From the NCBI GenBank assembly GCA_963845445.1, contig CAWJSE010000002.1, forward strand, positions 1,054,001 through 1,118,000: a stretch of 64,000 nucleotides of DNA. Reading direction: 5' to 3'. Positions 42,534-52,700 of this stretch are shown here, one piece after another. The first letter of the stretch is position 1. Each line of letters begins with the position of its first letter. Below the pieces are notes generated by a model. It did no database searches and was not told the origin of the DNA. It saw nothing but the letters and a program-made list of their open reading frames with translations. This stretch comes from JABDBL01 sp963845445. Its GTDB lineage: Bacteria; Cyanobacteriota; Vampirovibrionia; Obscuribacterales; Obscuribacteraceae. The position numbers and the translations under genes were made by a program.

Positions 42534-42616
42534 TGGGCAGAACTGGATTCGAACCAGTGTAGGCTTGCGCCAACGAGTTTACAGCCCGTCTCCTTTAGCC
42601 ACTCGGACATCTGCCC
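42534..42616 (-). tRNA. tRNA-Tyr (anticodon GTA)
   Basis: The acceptor stem is GGGCAGA with TCTGCCC. The anticodon stem ACGGG/CTCGT surrounds CTGTAAA (anticodon GTA). The long variable arm typical of bacterial tRNA-Tyr is present, and the T arm reads CTGGTTCGAATCCAG. CCA is not encoded. It is the middle gene of the Thr-Tyr-Thr-tuf cluster. The 178-bp gap between it and tRNA-Thr(GGT) lacks the tRNA-Gly found in some relatives of this operon. Confidence 0.95.
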
Positions 42617-42619
42617 CCA

Positions 42620-42691
42620 AGCCGGTGATGGGATTTGAACCCGCGACCTACGGTTTACAAAACCGTTGCTCTACCACTGAGCTACACCGGC
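42620..42691 (-). tRNA. tRNA-Thr (anticodon TGT)
   Basis: The acceptor stem is GCCGGTG/CACCGGC; the D arm is TAGCTCAGTGGTAGAGCA; the anticodon stem ACGGT/ACCGT surrounds TTTGTAA (anticodon TGT). The T arm reads CGGGTTCAAATCCC. It lies only 3 bp from tRNA-Tyr, so the two are surely cotranscribed. It is the first gene of the cluster. Confidence 0.95.
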
Positions 42692-42698
42692 ACTGCGA

Positions 42699-42704
42699 AT
42701 TATA
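42699..42704 (-). promoter_or_regulatory. Candidate -10 element of the tRNA-tuf operon
   Basis: A perfect TATAAT on the minus strand lies 7 bp before the first tRNA base, so transcription would start near the mature 5' end. The matching -35 region (around TAGGTA, 17 bp upstream) is weak. Confidence 0.35.
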
Positions 42705-42753
42705 GATTCTATTGAATTCTATACCTATCTGTGTAGCCTGAAGCAGTAATTCA

Positions 42754-43584
42754 TCATTTTTCTTCACACAGGTTTTGCCGAACATATTCATAAAAAACTA
42801 TACCAGCAGCAACCGCCGCGTTCAAAGATTCCGAATTAGCAGCCATTGGTATGCGCAAAAGAAAATCACAATGTTCAGCCACTAGCCTGCTTAACCCTCT
42901 CCCTTCACCGCCCACAACTATTGCCAGAGGCAAACGCAAATCATGAGCAAAGAAATTTTCTTTACCATCAGCATCCAAGCCCGCAATCCAAAAGCCAAAT
43001 TCTTTTAGCTCTTCTATTGCACTGACAATATTTTTTACTTTCACTATCGGTAAATAAGCAATAGCTCCAGCGCTCGCTTTAGCTACAGTCCCGGTAGTGC
43101 CGGCTGAGCGACGATGAGATGTTATTAGCCCTTTTGCTCCTGATGCTTGAGCCACTCTCATAAGAGCTCCCAAATTGTGTGGGTCTTGAATACCATCAGC
43201 AATGGTTATGAGCATATTAGGAATATTCTTTTCGCCATTTATTGAACAGGGTAATGAATTTAGAAATTCAGACAAAGTCAAAGTTTTAGTCTGACTTAAA
43301 CGCGCCGCTATTCCCTGGTGTCTGGCTTGCATACCCACTAATTTGTCTAATTGCTGCTTATCGCAAACAACTGTCGGAACTGATTGTTCGCGAGCCAATT
43401 GCTTGATTTTTTCAATGCGCCGATCAAATTGCAAACCCTGAGCCAAAAAAATCTTGTCCAATTGTGAAGGGCCACTACCGGATCCCCTTTCGCTTCCATT
43501 CGCCTTTTCTAGAAAGGAAAGTATTACATTGCGCCCGAAAATCCACTCTTGCTCGTCGGCTCGGGATTCGTCCCTTTCGCTCAT
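42754..43584 (-). CDS. rlmB: 23S rRNA (guanosine-2'-O-)methyltransferase RlmB (SpoU/TrmH family)
   Basis: It is a SAM-dependent ribose methyltransferase, probably for 23S rRNA G2251. The N-terminal L30e-like substrate-binding domain (EWIFGRNVILSFL to IAARLSQ) is followed by the SPOUT knot with motif 1 IQDPHNLGALMRVAQASGAK, motif 2 LAIVVGGEGRGLSRLVAEHC and motif 3 LRIPMAANSESLNAAVAAGI. The N-terminal domain separates RlmB-type from shorter TrmL-type proteins; TrmH/TsnR-like specificity cannot be fully excluded. The ATG at 43584 has GGAG 7 nt upstream. Confidence 0.88.
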   Translation of the reverse strand: MSERDESRADEQEWIFGRNVILSFLEKANGSERGSGSGPSQLDKIFLAQGLQFDRRIEKIKQLAREQSVPTVVCDKQQLDKLVGMQARHQGIAARLSQTKTLTLSEFLNSLPCSINGEKNIPNMLITIADGIQDPHNLGALMRVAQASGAKGLITSHRRSAGTTGTVAKASAGAIAYLPIVKVKNIVSAIEELKEFGFWIAGLDADGKENFFAHDLRLPLAIVVGGEGRGLSRLVAEHCDFLLRIPMAANSESLNAAVAAGIVFYEYVRQNLCEEK

Positions 43585-43671
43585 GAAAAAACTCCATAGA
43601 CAAAACAGCTTAATAGTGCTTATTTAGCTATTAAAGCAGCTTCGCATTTTTTTTATCGGTAACTATTTTAA

Positions 43672-43872
43672 ATGATTGTTGACCTTGTAATTTTTGGAGG
43701 ACCCTTAATTTTGGGTATTTGCTTAGCGGCACATGCTATTCGCGAGGGGGATTCGCGTTTTTGGATCGCCGCATTCACTTATTTCGCTTTTTGTGCATTT
43801 TATTTAGCCGGTGGCAGAGAAGTGGTTCTTTATCTACTGTGTATGTTTTTCGGAGCCAAATCTTTATTGTGA
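43672..43872 (+). CDS. Small membrane protein, 66 aa
   Basis: Two to three hydrophobic segments cover nearly the whole protein (VDLVIFGGPLILGICLAAHA; FWIAAFTYFAFCAFYLAG; VVLYLLCMFFGAKSLL), with a short polar REGDSR loop between the first two. I recognise no family. It is divergent from rlmB (87-bp gap). The following 214 bp (43873-44086) show no feature. Composition and the membrane pattern support it as a real gene, but it could be spurious. Confidence 0.4.
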   Translation: MIVDLVIFGGPLILGICLAAHAIREGDSRFWIAAFTYFAFCAFYLAGGREVVLYLLCMFFGAKSLL

Positions 43873-44086
43873 AAGCATTTCTAGGCACTGGTGACATCAA
43901 TTAGCTCTTGACCTCCATAATAAAGCAAATTGTTCTTACCAATATGCATATCTATTATTGCTATTAAAGACTGAGTTGCGCAGAAAATAAGCATATGGTT
44001 TACTAGCGACAACAACGATTCGATTTCCAGCAACAAATATTTCGAGAAATAAATTCAAACACAATTACCCGGTATGGAGAAGAAAA

Positions 44087-44341
44087 ATGGCCGAATTAGA
44101 TAATGACTTATTAAGTACTCTGAGTAAAAAAATCGATGATCAAGCTCGATTTACGCGTATAGTAACAGTGCTCTGTTGCTTAGCTGTTATAGGTTGTGTA
44201 TCGTATGCTATTAGCTCAGTGCTTTATGTCTTGCCTGATTTAGTTATGGCTAAAGTAATGAGTAACATGGAAACACTCCATACTGAATGGAAAGTAATCG
44301 AAAAATTTCCGGTTGAGAAAAAGACTGAAGCAGCAAAATAG
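44087..44341 (+). CDS. Small single-span membrane protein, 84 aa
   Basis: The product has a polar N-terminus (MAELDNDLLSTLSKKIDDQA), one strong transmembrane segment (about 27-50, IVTVLCCLAVIGCVSYAISS) and a charged C-terminal tail (VIEKFPVEKKTEAAK). GGAG lies 7 nt upstream of the ATG, a good ribosome binding site. It is convergent with the coiled-coil membrane protein at 44384 (42 bp apart). No family is recognised. Confidence 0.55.
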   Translation: MAELDNDLLSTLSKKIDDQARFTRIVTVLCCLAVIGCVSYAISSVLYVLPDLVMAKVMSNMETLHTEWKVIEKFPVEKKTEAAK

Positions 44342-44383
44342 TATCTTGCTAATTTAAATCGCATTGAGTTCACAGCACAGGCT

Positions 44384-46110
44384 TTATTTTTTCAATAAGG
44401 CCTGTCTTCTTTTAACTTCTGCTTCAACTTCCTGAGGCGAAATATTGTTGCTCTGCATAGGTACGGCACAAATCTCCCGCCACTGTGTACCTGCCAGAGC
44501 TTGCCTGACTATAACTTCAAAAACCTGGGCTCTTACACCGCTGCCATAGCTACCCACGGCCGAAACAAACGAGGCAGACGCCTGGGTATTCGATTGCGCA
44601 TCACTAGCAATACTAGCCGGAACTGGAGTTTTTACCGGAGCTGAACTGTTAGCCGCCCCTTGGGAAATAATATCGGATCCAGCAAACCTTCCAACAGGAC
44701 TAATATCCACTCGCTGCCAATCGTCTGGCTCGGAAGTGTCTTCAACACTCTTGGCTATTTGAGCTTCGCGGTTCTTAATGCTATTTGGTTCACTCGGGAA
44801 AAGTGAGGGGGAAGCGGCATTAAATAAAGTATTGTTGCTATTGCTGGTACCGCCAGTACTAACAAAATCAAAAAGCCTGATTGTGGACTTTGGCCACTAG
44901 ACTTATTTGCCTGAGAAGACGTTTCTTGTTCTTGCTTGCGAGCAATTTCTTCTTGATTCTTTCTGGCTATTTCTTCTTCTTGTTTTTTAGCTAATTGTCT
45001 CTGCAAATCAGTCATCATTTCTTTGGTTTTGTCCGTCATTTCTTCGATTTGCGCTTTTAATTGTTGATTTTCTGAATCTTTAGCGATCAACTCACTAATT
45101 TTTTTATTTAACTCTGCCTCCTTCTCTCGCAATAAATCATCGCGATAGCGCAGAGTCGTTTTCAATTCTTCGCATTGAGCCGTCATCTCATCCCAGCCAC
45201 CTTCCAGTTGCTGACGCATCCTATCAAGTTCTGCATCCTTTTCAACAAGCTGCTTTGAAAATTCTTCCTCTTTAACTAAGAATTCCCTTCTTTCTTCTTC
45301 TGGAAGAGGACTATCCTGATCGATAGCTGTGACGCCGCTTTCGGACGAATCGTTATCAAATTGATTGGACTGTAAGGCTTGGAAAGCAACTTGAAACAAA
45401 TCTCCTGATAATTGTTGCTCATCTAAAAGCTCTCCCAATCTATGTGTTAAAAGCCTAATATCCTCGCCAGGAAATATCGCTTGATAAGCAGATTTAAAAG
45501 TTAAAGGATCTATGTTGCCTGCTAATAACTGCTCAGATAGGCTAATGACCAATTTGTCATTACTAAATTCGGGCTTGGTCAGAAATTGATCATAGGTCTC
45601 CGCAGCATTTGCTAAACGATCAAGCGCTGGCACCAATTCTCCGATTGCTTTCATCGGCTCAATAGCTGCTGTTAAAGATTCCATTAGGGGATTTAGATTC
45701 GGGACCTCTTTGCCAACGGATTGGGATTGCAAAGTTTCCGCTATGACTTTTAATTCTTCAATTTGCTGGCTAGCCATTTTTTGCATAGAAGCCAGGTTGC
45801 CGGCACAGGAATTTAAGGACTGCTCTATGTGACTCAATAATGCAAATGTTTCCACTTGCGCAGTCACTGGTTCATAGGAGACACTTCTTCCCATACTTTC
45901 GATAGCCTCGCTAAGGCTGGCATTCGAGCTAGGCTCTGCTGTAGTTTCTTTCATTGAAGATTTCCCACCTGTTTCAATTGATTCATCTTTGACCGACTCC
46001 GAAGACAAAGGCTGTTTATTTAAACTAGTCCTTAATCGCGCTCGCCTGGCCGACATATCACGCGTTTCATGTCCTCCGCCCGATTTGCTTTCGTCCTCTT
46101 TTTTTGTCAT
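44384..46110 (-). CDS. Coiled-coil protein with one transmembrane segment, frameshifted
   Basis: The long frame (451 residues) has an acidic Ser-rich N-terminus, a helical middle (SLTAAIEPMKAIGELVPALD), a long heptad coiled coil (about 280-395, with DLQRQLAKKQEEEIARKNQE), and a transmembrane helix near 417-436 (GFLILLVLAVPAIATILYLM). One base is missing near 44797 (TTTTCCCGAGTG). Adding C continues the frame as SEPNSIKNREAQIAKSVEDT and on to 44384, giving about 575 residues. The C-terminal part has a small conserved-looking domain (SGVRAQVFEVIVRQALAGTQ, WREICAVPM). Function is unknown. It is divergent from the ATPase gene at 46540 and may belong to that locus. Confidence 0.6.
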
Positions 46111-46357
46111 TAAAAGCCTCTTTTAGATTCCAGCATTCGTTTCAATCAAATATCCTAAAACAACAACTTCTCCGACGACAAACTTATTACATCTGATATT
46201 AAAGCAAACCTACTAATTTATCAGTCATCTAAGAAAAATAGTTCTAAACCAGCTCATTGAGACGTCTAATAATCTACTACCCAGACCTGTATCTTAAATA
46301 CACCTTCTATACCAATCATATGAAGGTTTGGCTGCTATTTAGACAAACATTATACAC
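46111..46357. other. Divergent intergenic region upstream of the two-ATPase genes
   Basis: The 429 bp between the coiled-coil protein and the first ATPase (46111-46539) contain no gene, tRNA or repeat that I can support. The only clear signal is the promoter-like pair at 46358-46386. Confidence 0.4.
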
Positions 46358-46386
46358 TTGACATTGCCTGTGAACACGTGTAGCAT
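46358..46386 (+). promoter_or_regulatory. Candidate sigma70 promoter for the two-ATPase operon
   Basis: TTGACA at 46358-46363 and TAGCAT at 46381-46386 are separated by 17 bp: a perfect -35 and a 4/6 -10. Transcription would start near 46393, leaving a leader of about 145 nt before the ATG at 46540. Confidence 0.4.
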
Positions 46387-46539
46387 GCAGTTTGACCCAA
46401 TCTTAATAAAGCACCAGCCCTGTCGCCAAAATTTGCCACTTTAAAGCTCTGTTTAGAAGCAAAATAAGCGAGCTATTTTTAGCCAGAGGCGTTATTATCG
46501 TCTTAAAAGAATAAGTTTTGGGAATTTCACGTTTAAGCC

Positions 46540-49500
46540 ATGTTGATTTGCCATAGTTGCGGCGCACCCATAGAAAATAGAGTCAGGCAATGCCACCACT
46601 GCCATAACTTTGTTTCTCCATATGCTGCCTTGAGCGTTGCCGAGAGTGCAATTAGCCATCCCCTAAAGATAGAGCTGGAAAACCAACCGGCAATGTTAAA
46701 CCGTCTTACGGTCAAAGAGCTGATTAAAGTTAATTACTTGGTAAACGGACATTCTGGTAACGGAGATACTGGTAATGGACAAAACGGAGAAAAACAACCC
46801 CTACCAGATAGTAAAAACGCCAATCCACCGGAAGTCGCGAGCAACCCAGACAATTATTTTCTATCCTTAGGAACATCTGAAAGCCCAACCAGCCCTGATT
46901 CTCAAACAATTAGTGAAGATATTAGCGCTGCGCTGATATCATCGAATCCGGAAACAGAAAAACTAACCAAGCCGCCCGCTGATTTCTTTGCTCATCTTCC
47001 CAATACAACAGAAGACCAACCCATAGAAATTAGTAAACTGTTTAACATAGAACAAATTACACCCCCAGAAAAGCCGCCATTCTCAGGGGAACAAGCCATT
47101 AAACCCAATTTTACTGCCGATATTGTTGGAGCCGGCGCTAAAGATAATGACAAAGTTACCAATCTTGCCTGGTCTGCGCCAGATTTGAAGGAGACTAAAA
47201 CAGAGAAAAATGACCCAACTGGGGAACAGTCAGACAAACAGGGACAAACGACTTCATTAGAGAGCTCAGCAGAAAACGGCCAATCAAAAGATCCTTTTGA
47301 TATAAAGGACATTCACCGCAGATCATTTTCAGGTAATTTCTCAAGCATCGAAGCTAATAAAAGCAAAAACTTCACCAGTGAGGGCACGAATCATGATTTT
47401 GCATCAATTTTAAAATGGGCAAAATCAGTTTTTTCAGATGCTGGAGGCAGTGATTCTAAGGCAGAGAGGGGCAAACTGATTGCCCTAAAACCATGGCAAA
47501 TTGGTGTTTCGGCAGTCATAATACTTTTTCTTCTCTACAAAGGCTTTCAAGCCTTCTGCGGCATAGGCGGCGCGTTATTTGCCAACAACACTAATGGGTT
47601 GGAAGGGCAGGGACCAGCCCTTTCTGGACGCTGGCAATTCGCTGCCAAATGGAATAATGGCGGTTGCGAAGGACAATTAGTTCTTCATCAAAACGGCAAT
47701 CAGATATTTGGCCAGGGGATGGATAGCCAATATGGCAATTATAAATTTAATGGCACTCGCTCCGGTACCCATTTAGATTTTCTCAAACAATATTATGTGG
47801 GCAATAGTTTTATAGGACACACTATAGAGTTCCACGGTGACTTAGACCCTAATAATCAGCCGTTATTTATAAATGGCAATTTTTCAAAAGAATATATGGA
47901 AGGCGGCAAATGGCGTGGCAAGCCAGTCGTCGTTACAGGGATTTGGGAAGCGGAAATGGTGCAGCCTCTCATTGAGGATACTAGCTCAAGCAATTTTGTG
48001 CAGACGATTCAGAAGCGTGACGAGCATCCAGCTGCCTCCTACGGTAACCTTTTTAGCAATTTAGCTAAGCACGGTACTTGGATGGCAGCAGCTATTGTAT
48101 TTCTTGGTTTAGGGGGATATTTTCTATCTCGTGCGCTCATTGGTCCTGATGGTTGGTTGGGTATTTGGGATAAGCAAAAGTATGTACCGGCTCAATTTAT
48201 GCGTGAGCATAAACGCGAGAAAAAGCAACTAAGCAAGCCTATGACGAAAGGTAGTTTACCTTTGGGGCAACGCTGGGAATGGAAATTCTGGCAAGAACCA
48301 TTTTTCTGGATTCCTCGCTACCTGGCTATACCACCAGAGCTAAGAGTTAATAGTCCTCACGTTCTGATCTTAGGAGGAGGTGAAAAGGGTAAAAGTCGCC
48401 TTATGGCCCATATGATCACCCACGATATAGAATCAGCCGATAGAGCCCTGGTTCTGGTTGATTCAGACGGGGACCTTGCCGATCTGCTTTTACGTTGGAT
48501 TGCTGCTCATCCCAATGGCGAACAATTGGCTCAAAGAACAGTCGTCATCGATCCCACCAGCAATCTACCTGCGCCAGCCTTCAACCCTTTGGAATCGCCC
48601 GATGACCACGATTTGCAAAATGCCGCTTCATCTATTGTGCACGGCTTTAAAGCAATATATCATGAGCCTCCCGGCTCCCAGAACCAATGGAGTCCTCAAA
48701 CAGCTCATATTCTGCGTAATTGCGCCATGCTGCTCATGGCTAATCATAAGACTTTGTTAGATCTACCAACTTTATTGCAAGACAACGATTTCCGCGATAT
48801 TTTATTGGAAAAGATTGAACAAAAGCGTAAAGAGAAAGTGGAATACGCTACATTGCTTGAGACTTGGGGTCAGTATAAGCGATTGGCCCGAACGGAACAA
48901 TGGATTAACTGGTATGAACCAATCTTAAATCGCGTTGGCCCCACCTTAATTAACCAGCGCTTGCGTCCAATTCTAACTCAACCAACAGGCGATATTAACC
49001 TTAAGCAGATTATTGCCGAAAAGAAAATACTAATAGTAAAAATTCCCAAAGGACAATTGCACGAAGACGCGAATTTGCTCGGTGCCCTCATTGTCACCGG
49101 CATGAAGCAAGCAGCTATTGCTCTTTGTACCGACGGTCAAATCAGCGATCGCACCGCAGTTATGTACCTGGATGAATTCGATCACTTCATCGAGAAGGAG
49201 ACATTAGACGCTATCACAACAGAAACTAAAAAATTCCAACTTGGCTTTATTGGCGCCACCAAAACCCTCCAGCATCTGCCAGAGGATTGGCGCAATCAAA
49301 TAGAAGCCAACATTGGAACAATGTGTATTTTCGCTTTGACTAAAAAAGATGGCGATATGTTAGGACCGCGTATGTTCCGGGTTTCAGGCCGCAAAGCTAA
49401 GCACCGCACGTTAATGAATATCTTTAATCCAATAAACACTTCACCGCAATTTGAGCTCATTTCGGATGAAGAAAAATACAATATTGACCGTGTCTTAGCT

Positions 49501-49638
49501 CAGTCAGAGCGTCAATTCTATGCCTATCGTGTCGGGGCAGAAGCGGGCATTTTCCGCATGCACAGCGTCGATTTTCAGGATATTCCTGACAACAAAGTAG
49601 ACCTCAAGCTGCTCGAAATGATGTATAAAAACAGGTAA
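46540..49638 (+). CDS. Membrane-bound VirD4/TraD-like ATPase with zinc ribbon and periplasmic domain
   Basis: The 1032-residue protein has an N-terminal zinc ribbon (C4xxC7, C18xxC21), a long low-complexity acidic linker, transmembrane helix 1 (about 322-345), an extracytoplasmic beta-rich domain (about 360-500, GRWQFAAKWNNGGCEGQLVL), helix 2 (about 512-535) and a cytosolic RecA-like ATPase. The ATPase has Walker A GGGEKGKS (about 611-619), VLVDSDGDLADLLLRW, and Walker B VMYLDEFDHF (about 875-884) followed by GFIGATKTLQHLPEDW. The order resembles conjugative coupling proteins, which pump DNA or protein across membranes. No relaxase or other type IV component is nearby. It lies 87 bp before a HerA-like ATPase gene, probably in one operon. 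Confidence 0.75.
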   Translation: MLICHSCGAPIENRVRQCHHCHNFVSPYAALSVAESAISHPLKIELENQPAMLNRLTVKELIKVNYLVNGHSGNGDTGNGQNGEKQPLPDSKNANPPEVASNPDNYFLSLGTSESPTSPDSQTISEDISAALISSNPETEKLTKPPADFFAHLPNTTEDQPIEISKLFNIEQITPPEKPPFSGEQAIKPNFTADIVGAGAKDNDKVTNLAWSAPDLKETKTEKNDPTGEQSDKQGQTTSLESSAENGQSKDPFDIKDIHRRSFSGNFSSIEANKSKNFTSEGTNHDFASILKWAKSVFSDAGGSDSKAERGKLIALKPWQIGVSAVIILFLLYKGFQAFCGIGGALFANNTNGLEGQGPALSGRWQFAAKWNNGGCEGQLVLHQNGNQIFGQGMDSQYGNYKFNGTRSGTHLDFLKQYYVGNSFIGHTIEFHGDLDPNNQPLFINGNFSKEYMEGGKWRGKPVVVTGIWEAEMVQPLIEDTSSSNFVQTIQKRDEHPAASYGNLFSNLAKHGTWMAAAIVFLGLGGYFLSRALIGPDGWLGIWDKQKYVPAQFMREHKREKKQLSKPMTKGSLPLGQRWEWKFWQEPFFWIPRYLAIPPELRVNSPHVLILGGGEKGKSRLMAHMITHDIESADRALVLVDSDGDLADLLLRWIAAHPNGEQLAQRTVVIDPTSNLPAPAFNPLESPDDHDLQNAASSIVHGFKAIYHEPPGSQNQWSPQTAHILRNCAMLLMANHKTLLDLPTLLQDNDFRDILLEKIEQKRKEKVEYATLLETWGQYKRLARTEQWINWYEPILNRVGPTLINQRLRPILTQPTGDINLKQIIAEKKILIVKIPKGQLHEDANLLGALIVTGMKQAAIALCTDGQISDRTAVMYLDEFDHFIEKETLDAITTETKKFQLGFIGATKTLQHLPEDWRNQIEANIGTMCIFALTKKDGDMLGPRMFRVSGRKAKHRTLMNIFNPINTSPQFELISDEEKYNIDRVLAQSERQFYAYRVGAEAGIFRMHSVDFQDIPDNKVDLKLLEMMYKNR

Positions 49639-49724
49639 AGGCTGACCGCAATGGGTAAATCACTAGTGGAGCGGGATCTTTTCCGCTTTTCAACCTGCAA
49701 GCCGCTCGATGGCTGATAATAAAA

Positions 49725-52700
49725 ATGACAGCAGACAATAGTAGCAATCGCAATATCTGGGAAGAAAAAATAGCTGACCTGCGGCGCCATGATTTAGATA
49801 TGCTCGAAAATCAGCCGGTAGATGCAGCTCAAATTGTTTCTTGGCCAGTGCCAGGACTAACTTTTGTGCGGGTAGACGGTATTCTCAGAAGCTGGGATAT
49901 CGAGCGAGAAAAGCAACAGTCATCTCAACCGCCGCAACAAAACCAAGACCCCAACCAATTACCAAAACGAATGTATCTAATGGAGGATGCGATTACCGGT
50001 TTACACGCCCAAAAATCTAACGTTGCTTTCTTAGTTTTGGGCAGTAAAACAGGAGTAAATTATTATTTAGGTGCTTCCTCCTCCGCTGCACCAGATGCTG
50101 AAAATAATGGCAAGGTAGCAAGCGCGGCGGCTTATGGCACACTTAAGTCAATTTTGCACAGTGTATACAATGGTGTAGACATATATCCTGAGCCGTTCTC
50201 AGCAGATAATATAAAGAATATGATTGCTACCCGGGACAGTTATATTGGAGTCGTAACAGGTTTTCCAGCTCTCAAGTCAACTGCCGGCGATACCATAGAT
50301 TCAGAGCAAATAGAACGATTAGCCAATGGTTTGCGCGGTCACGATTTTGGTTTACTAGTTCTTGCAGTTCCTATTCCCAAACATTTAGTAACTGCTGAAG
50401 AATTTTTAGTGGTAGATCAAATTCAAAAGGCGCAAGAAAATGAAGATCCCGAAAAGAAAAGACGTATAAAGTATTATCTGGAATTAGAAGACGCCTATTT
50501 GAAGCACCTGCAACTAGGCAGCGCCGTCGGGGCCTGGCAGGTTGGCACATATTTCTTTGCCCCCGATAAAGCGGTTTTTAGCCGTTTGCAATCATTAATC
50601 CAGGCTACTTATGTTGATGAAACCAGCAAGCCCACTCCAGTACGCACCCTAGAAGTTAAAGGGCTAAAGCCACACCTGGAACAATTTGGTCTTTTAAGAA
50701 CAGAAAGAGACGATGCAAAATTCCACAAGCTTTATTCTTGGCGCTTTTTGGCACCACTCAATTCGCGTCTATTGTCAGCTTTAATTCATCTCCCCAAAAG
50801 AGAAATGCCTGGCTTTAGAATTAAACGCACCGCCGAATTTAGCTTGGCCGATATCCCGCCGCGAGATCCCAATCGAGTAATTGCTATTGGTAATATTTTA
50901 GATCGAGGCGATGATACAGGTAATTTGTATAACGTAGATATCGATGCTCTCCAGAAACACACAATTGTCTGTGGTGTTACTGGCGGTGGTAAGACCAATA
51001 CTTGCTTCTATTTATTAGGACAATTGTGGCGATACAATATACCCTTTATGGTTATTGAGCCCGCTAAATCTGAATATCGCCACATGATGCTCATGTCAGA
51101 AAGCTTTAAAGGCGTAGGGCAAGCTTTCTCTCTTGGTGACGAAACTGTTTCTCCATTTCGTTTAAATCCGTTTGAAATAATGCGAGGAGTAAAGGTACAA
51201 ACACATTTGGACGCTTTAAAATCAGTTTTCAATGCCAGTTTCGAAATGTGGGCCCCAATGCCACAAGTGCTGGAAAAAGCCCTGAATTTTATTTATTCTG
51301 TGCGTGGTTGGGATCTGGTTCAAAACAAAAATCATCGTTTGCCACCAGGCATTAATCCCGGCGACCCAGACTGCCCGTCTGAGATTTATCCTACTATGAA
51401 GGATCTCTACGAAGTTATAGAACCAATTACCGAATCGTATGGTTATTCAGAGCGAATCGGACCCGACATTCAAGCTGCTTTAAAAGCTCGTATAGGCTCT
51501 TTACTCATAGGGGGTAAAGGACAAATGCTTAATACCCGTCGTTCTATTCCGCCAGAGATTCTTTTTGGGCGCCCGACTGTAGTTGAACTTAAAATGGTTT
51601 CAGAAGACGCAGAAAAAGCGTTCTTAATGGGGATGCTCCTAGTCTTTTTATACGAGTATCGTGAGTCTCTCGGTCCAAAAGAAGCTCTCCAGCATGTAAT
51701 GTTAATAGAAGAAGCCCACCGTCTATTAAAAAACGTCCCCACAGCACAAAGCGGCGAATCAGCCAATCCTGCAGGCAAAGCAGTGGAATTTTTTACCAAT
51801 ATGCTTGCAGAAATCCGCGCCTACGGACAAGGATTTATTATTGCCGATCAAATCCCCAATAAGCTAGCGCCGGAAGCTTTGAAAAACACCAATTTAAAGA
51901 TCATGCATCGCATAGTTGCTGAAGATGACCGTGACTCTATGGGCGGTGCTATGAATCTTGACGACATACAGAAACGCCACGTTACCGCCCTTGGTCAAGG
52001 ACGTGCGATCGTTTATGCCGAAAAGATGGAACAACCTTTCCATTTAGCTATCATGTATGATAAATCCAGAGAAGTACCACCACCTGATAGTCCTGAAGAA
52101 TCAGATGAGATTGTGCGCCAGGCTATGAAAGGACTTAATGTAGTTGAGACTTTCGACAAACATTTAGGTTGCCGTTATTGTTTGCACCGCTGTGATTCAA
52201 AAATTTTGGATACAGCCACTCTGGTAGCTGACGACCCATTATTTCGTCAAGTCTATAACCAATATATTTTGTCTACAGTGAAAGATCTCACTGAGTTAGT
52301 AAAATTCAGAGGCCATATAATTCACCAGATACAACGCGTAATTGGTGGGCGGGCACGAACTGGCAATATTACCGGAATTGCATGGTGCGTGCTCACTCAA
52401 GCTACGGAGCGTTATTTTGAACGCAAGGGCGAAGAAAATTATTGGGACTACAAAGAAGTACAAGAACAACATTTGCGCTGGCTCGATCTGTTAAAACCAG
52501 CATTCCAACCCAGTGAAGTAAACAGGCGCTTAGATATAGAAATATTGAAAAAATGGCGTGACGAATTTCTTGAGCTTCACAAACGTGATATGGGACCATT
52601 ACCTACTTGTGGCCCGTGCACTTCAAAGTGTTTTTATCGTTTTGAAGTTTCAGAACTAGTTCGTGATCCTAAAGTAAAATCCGACTTTAACGCTTCAATA

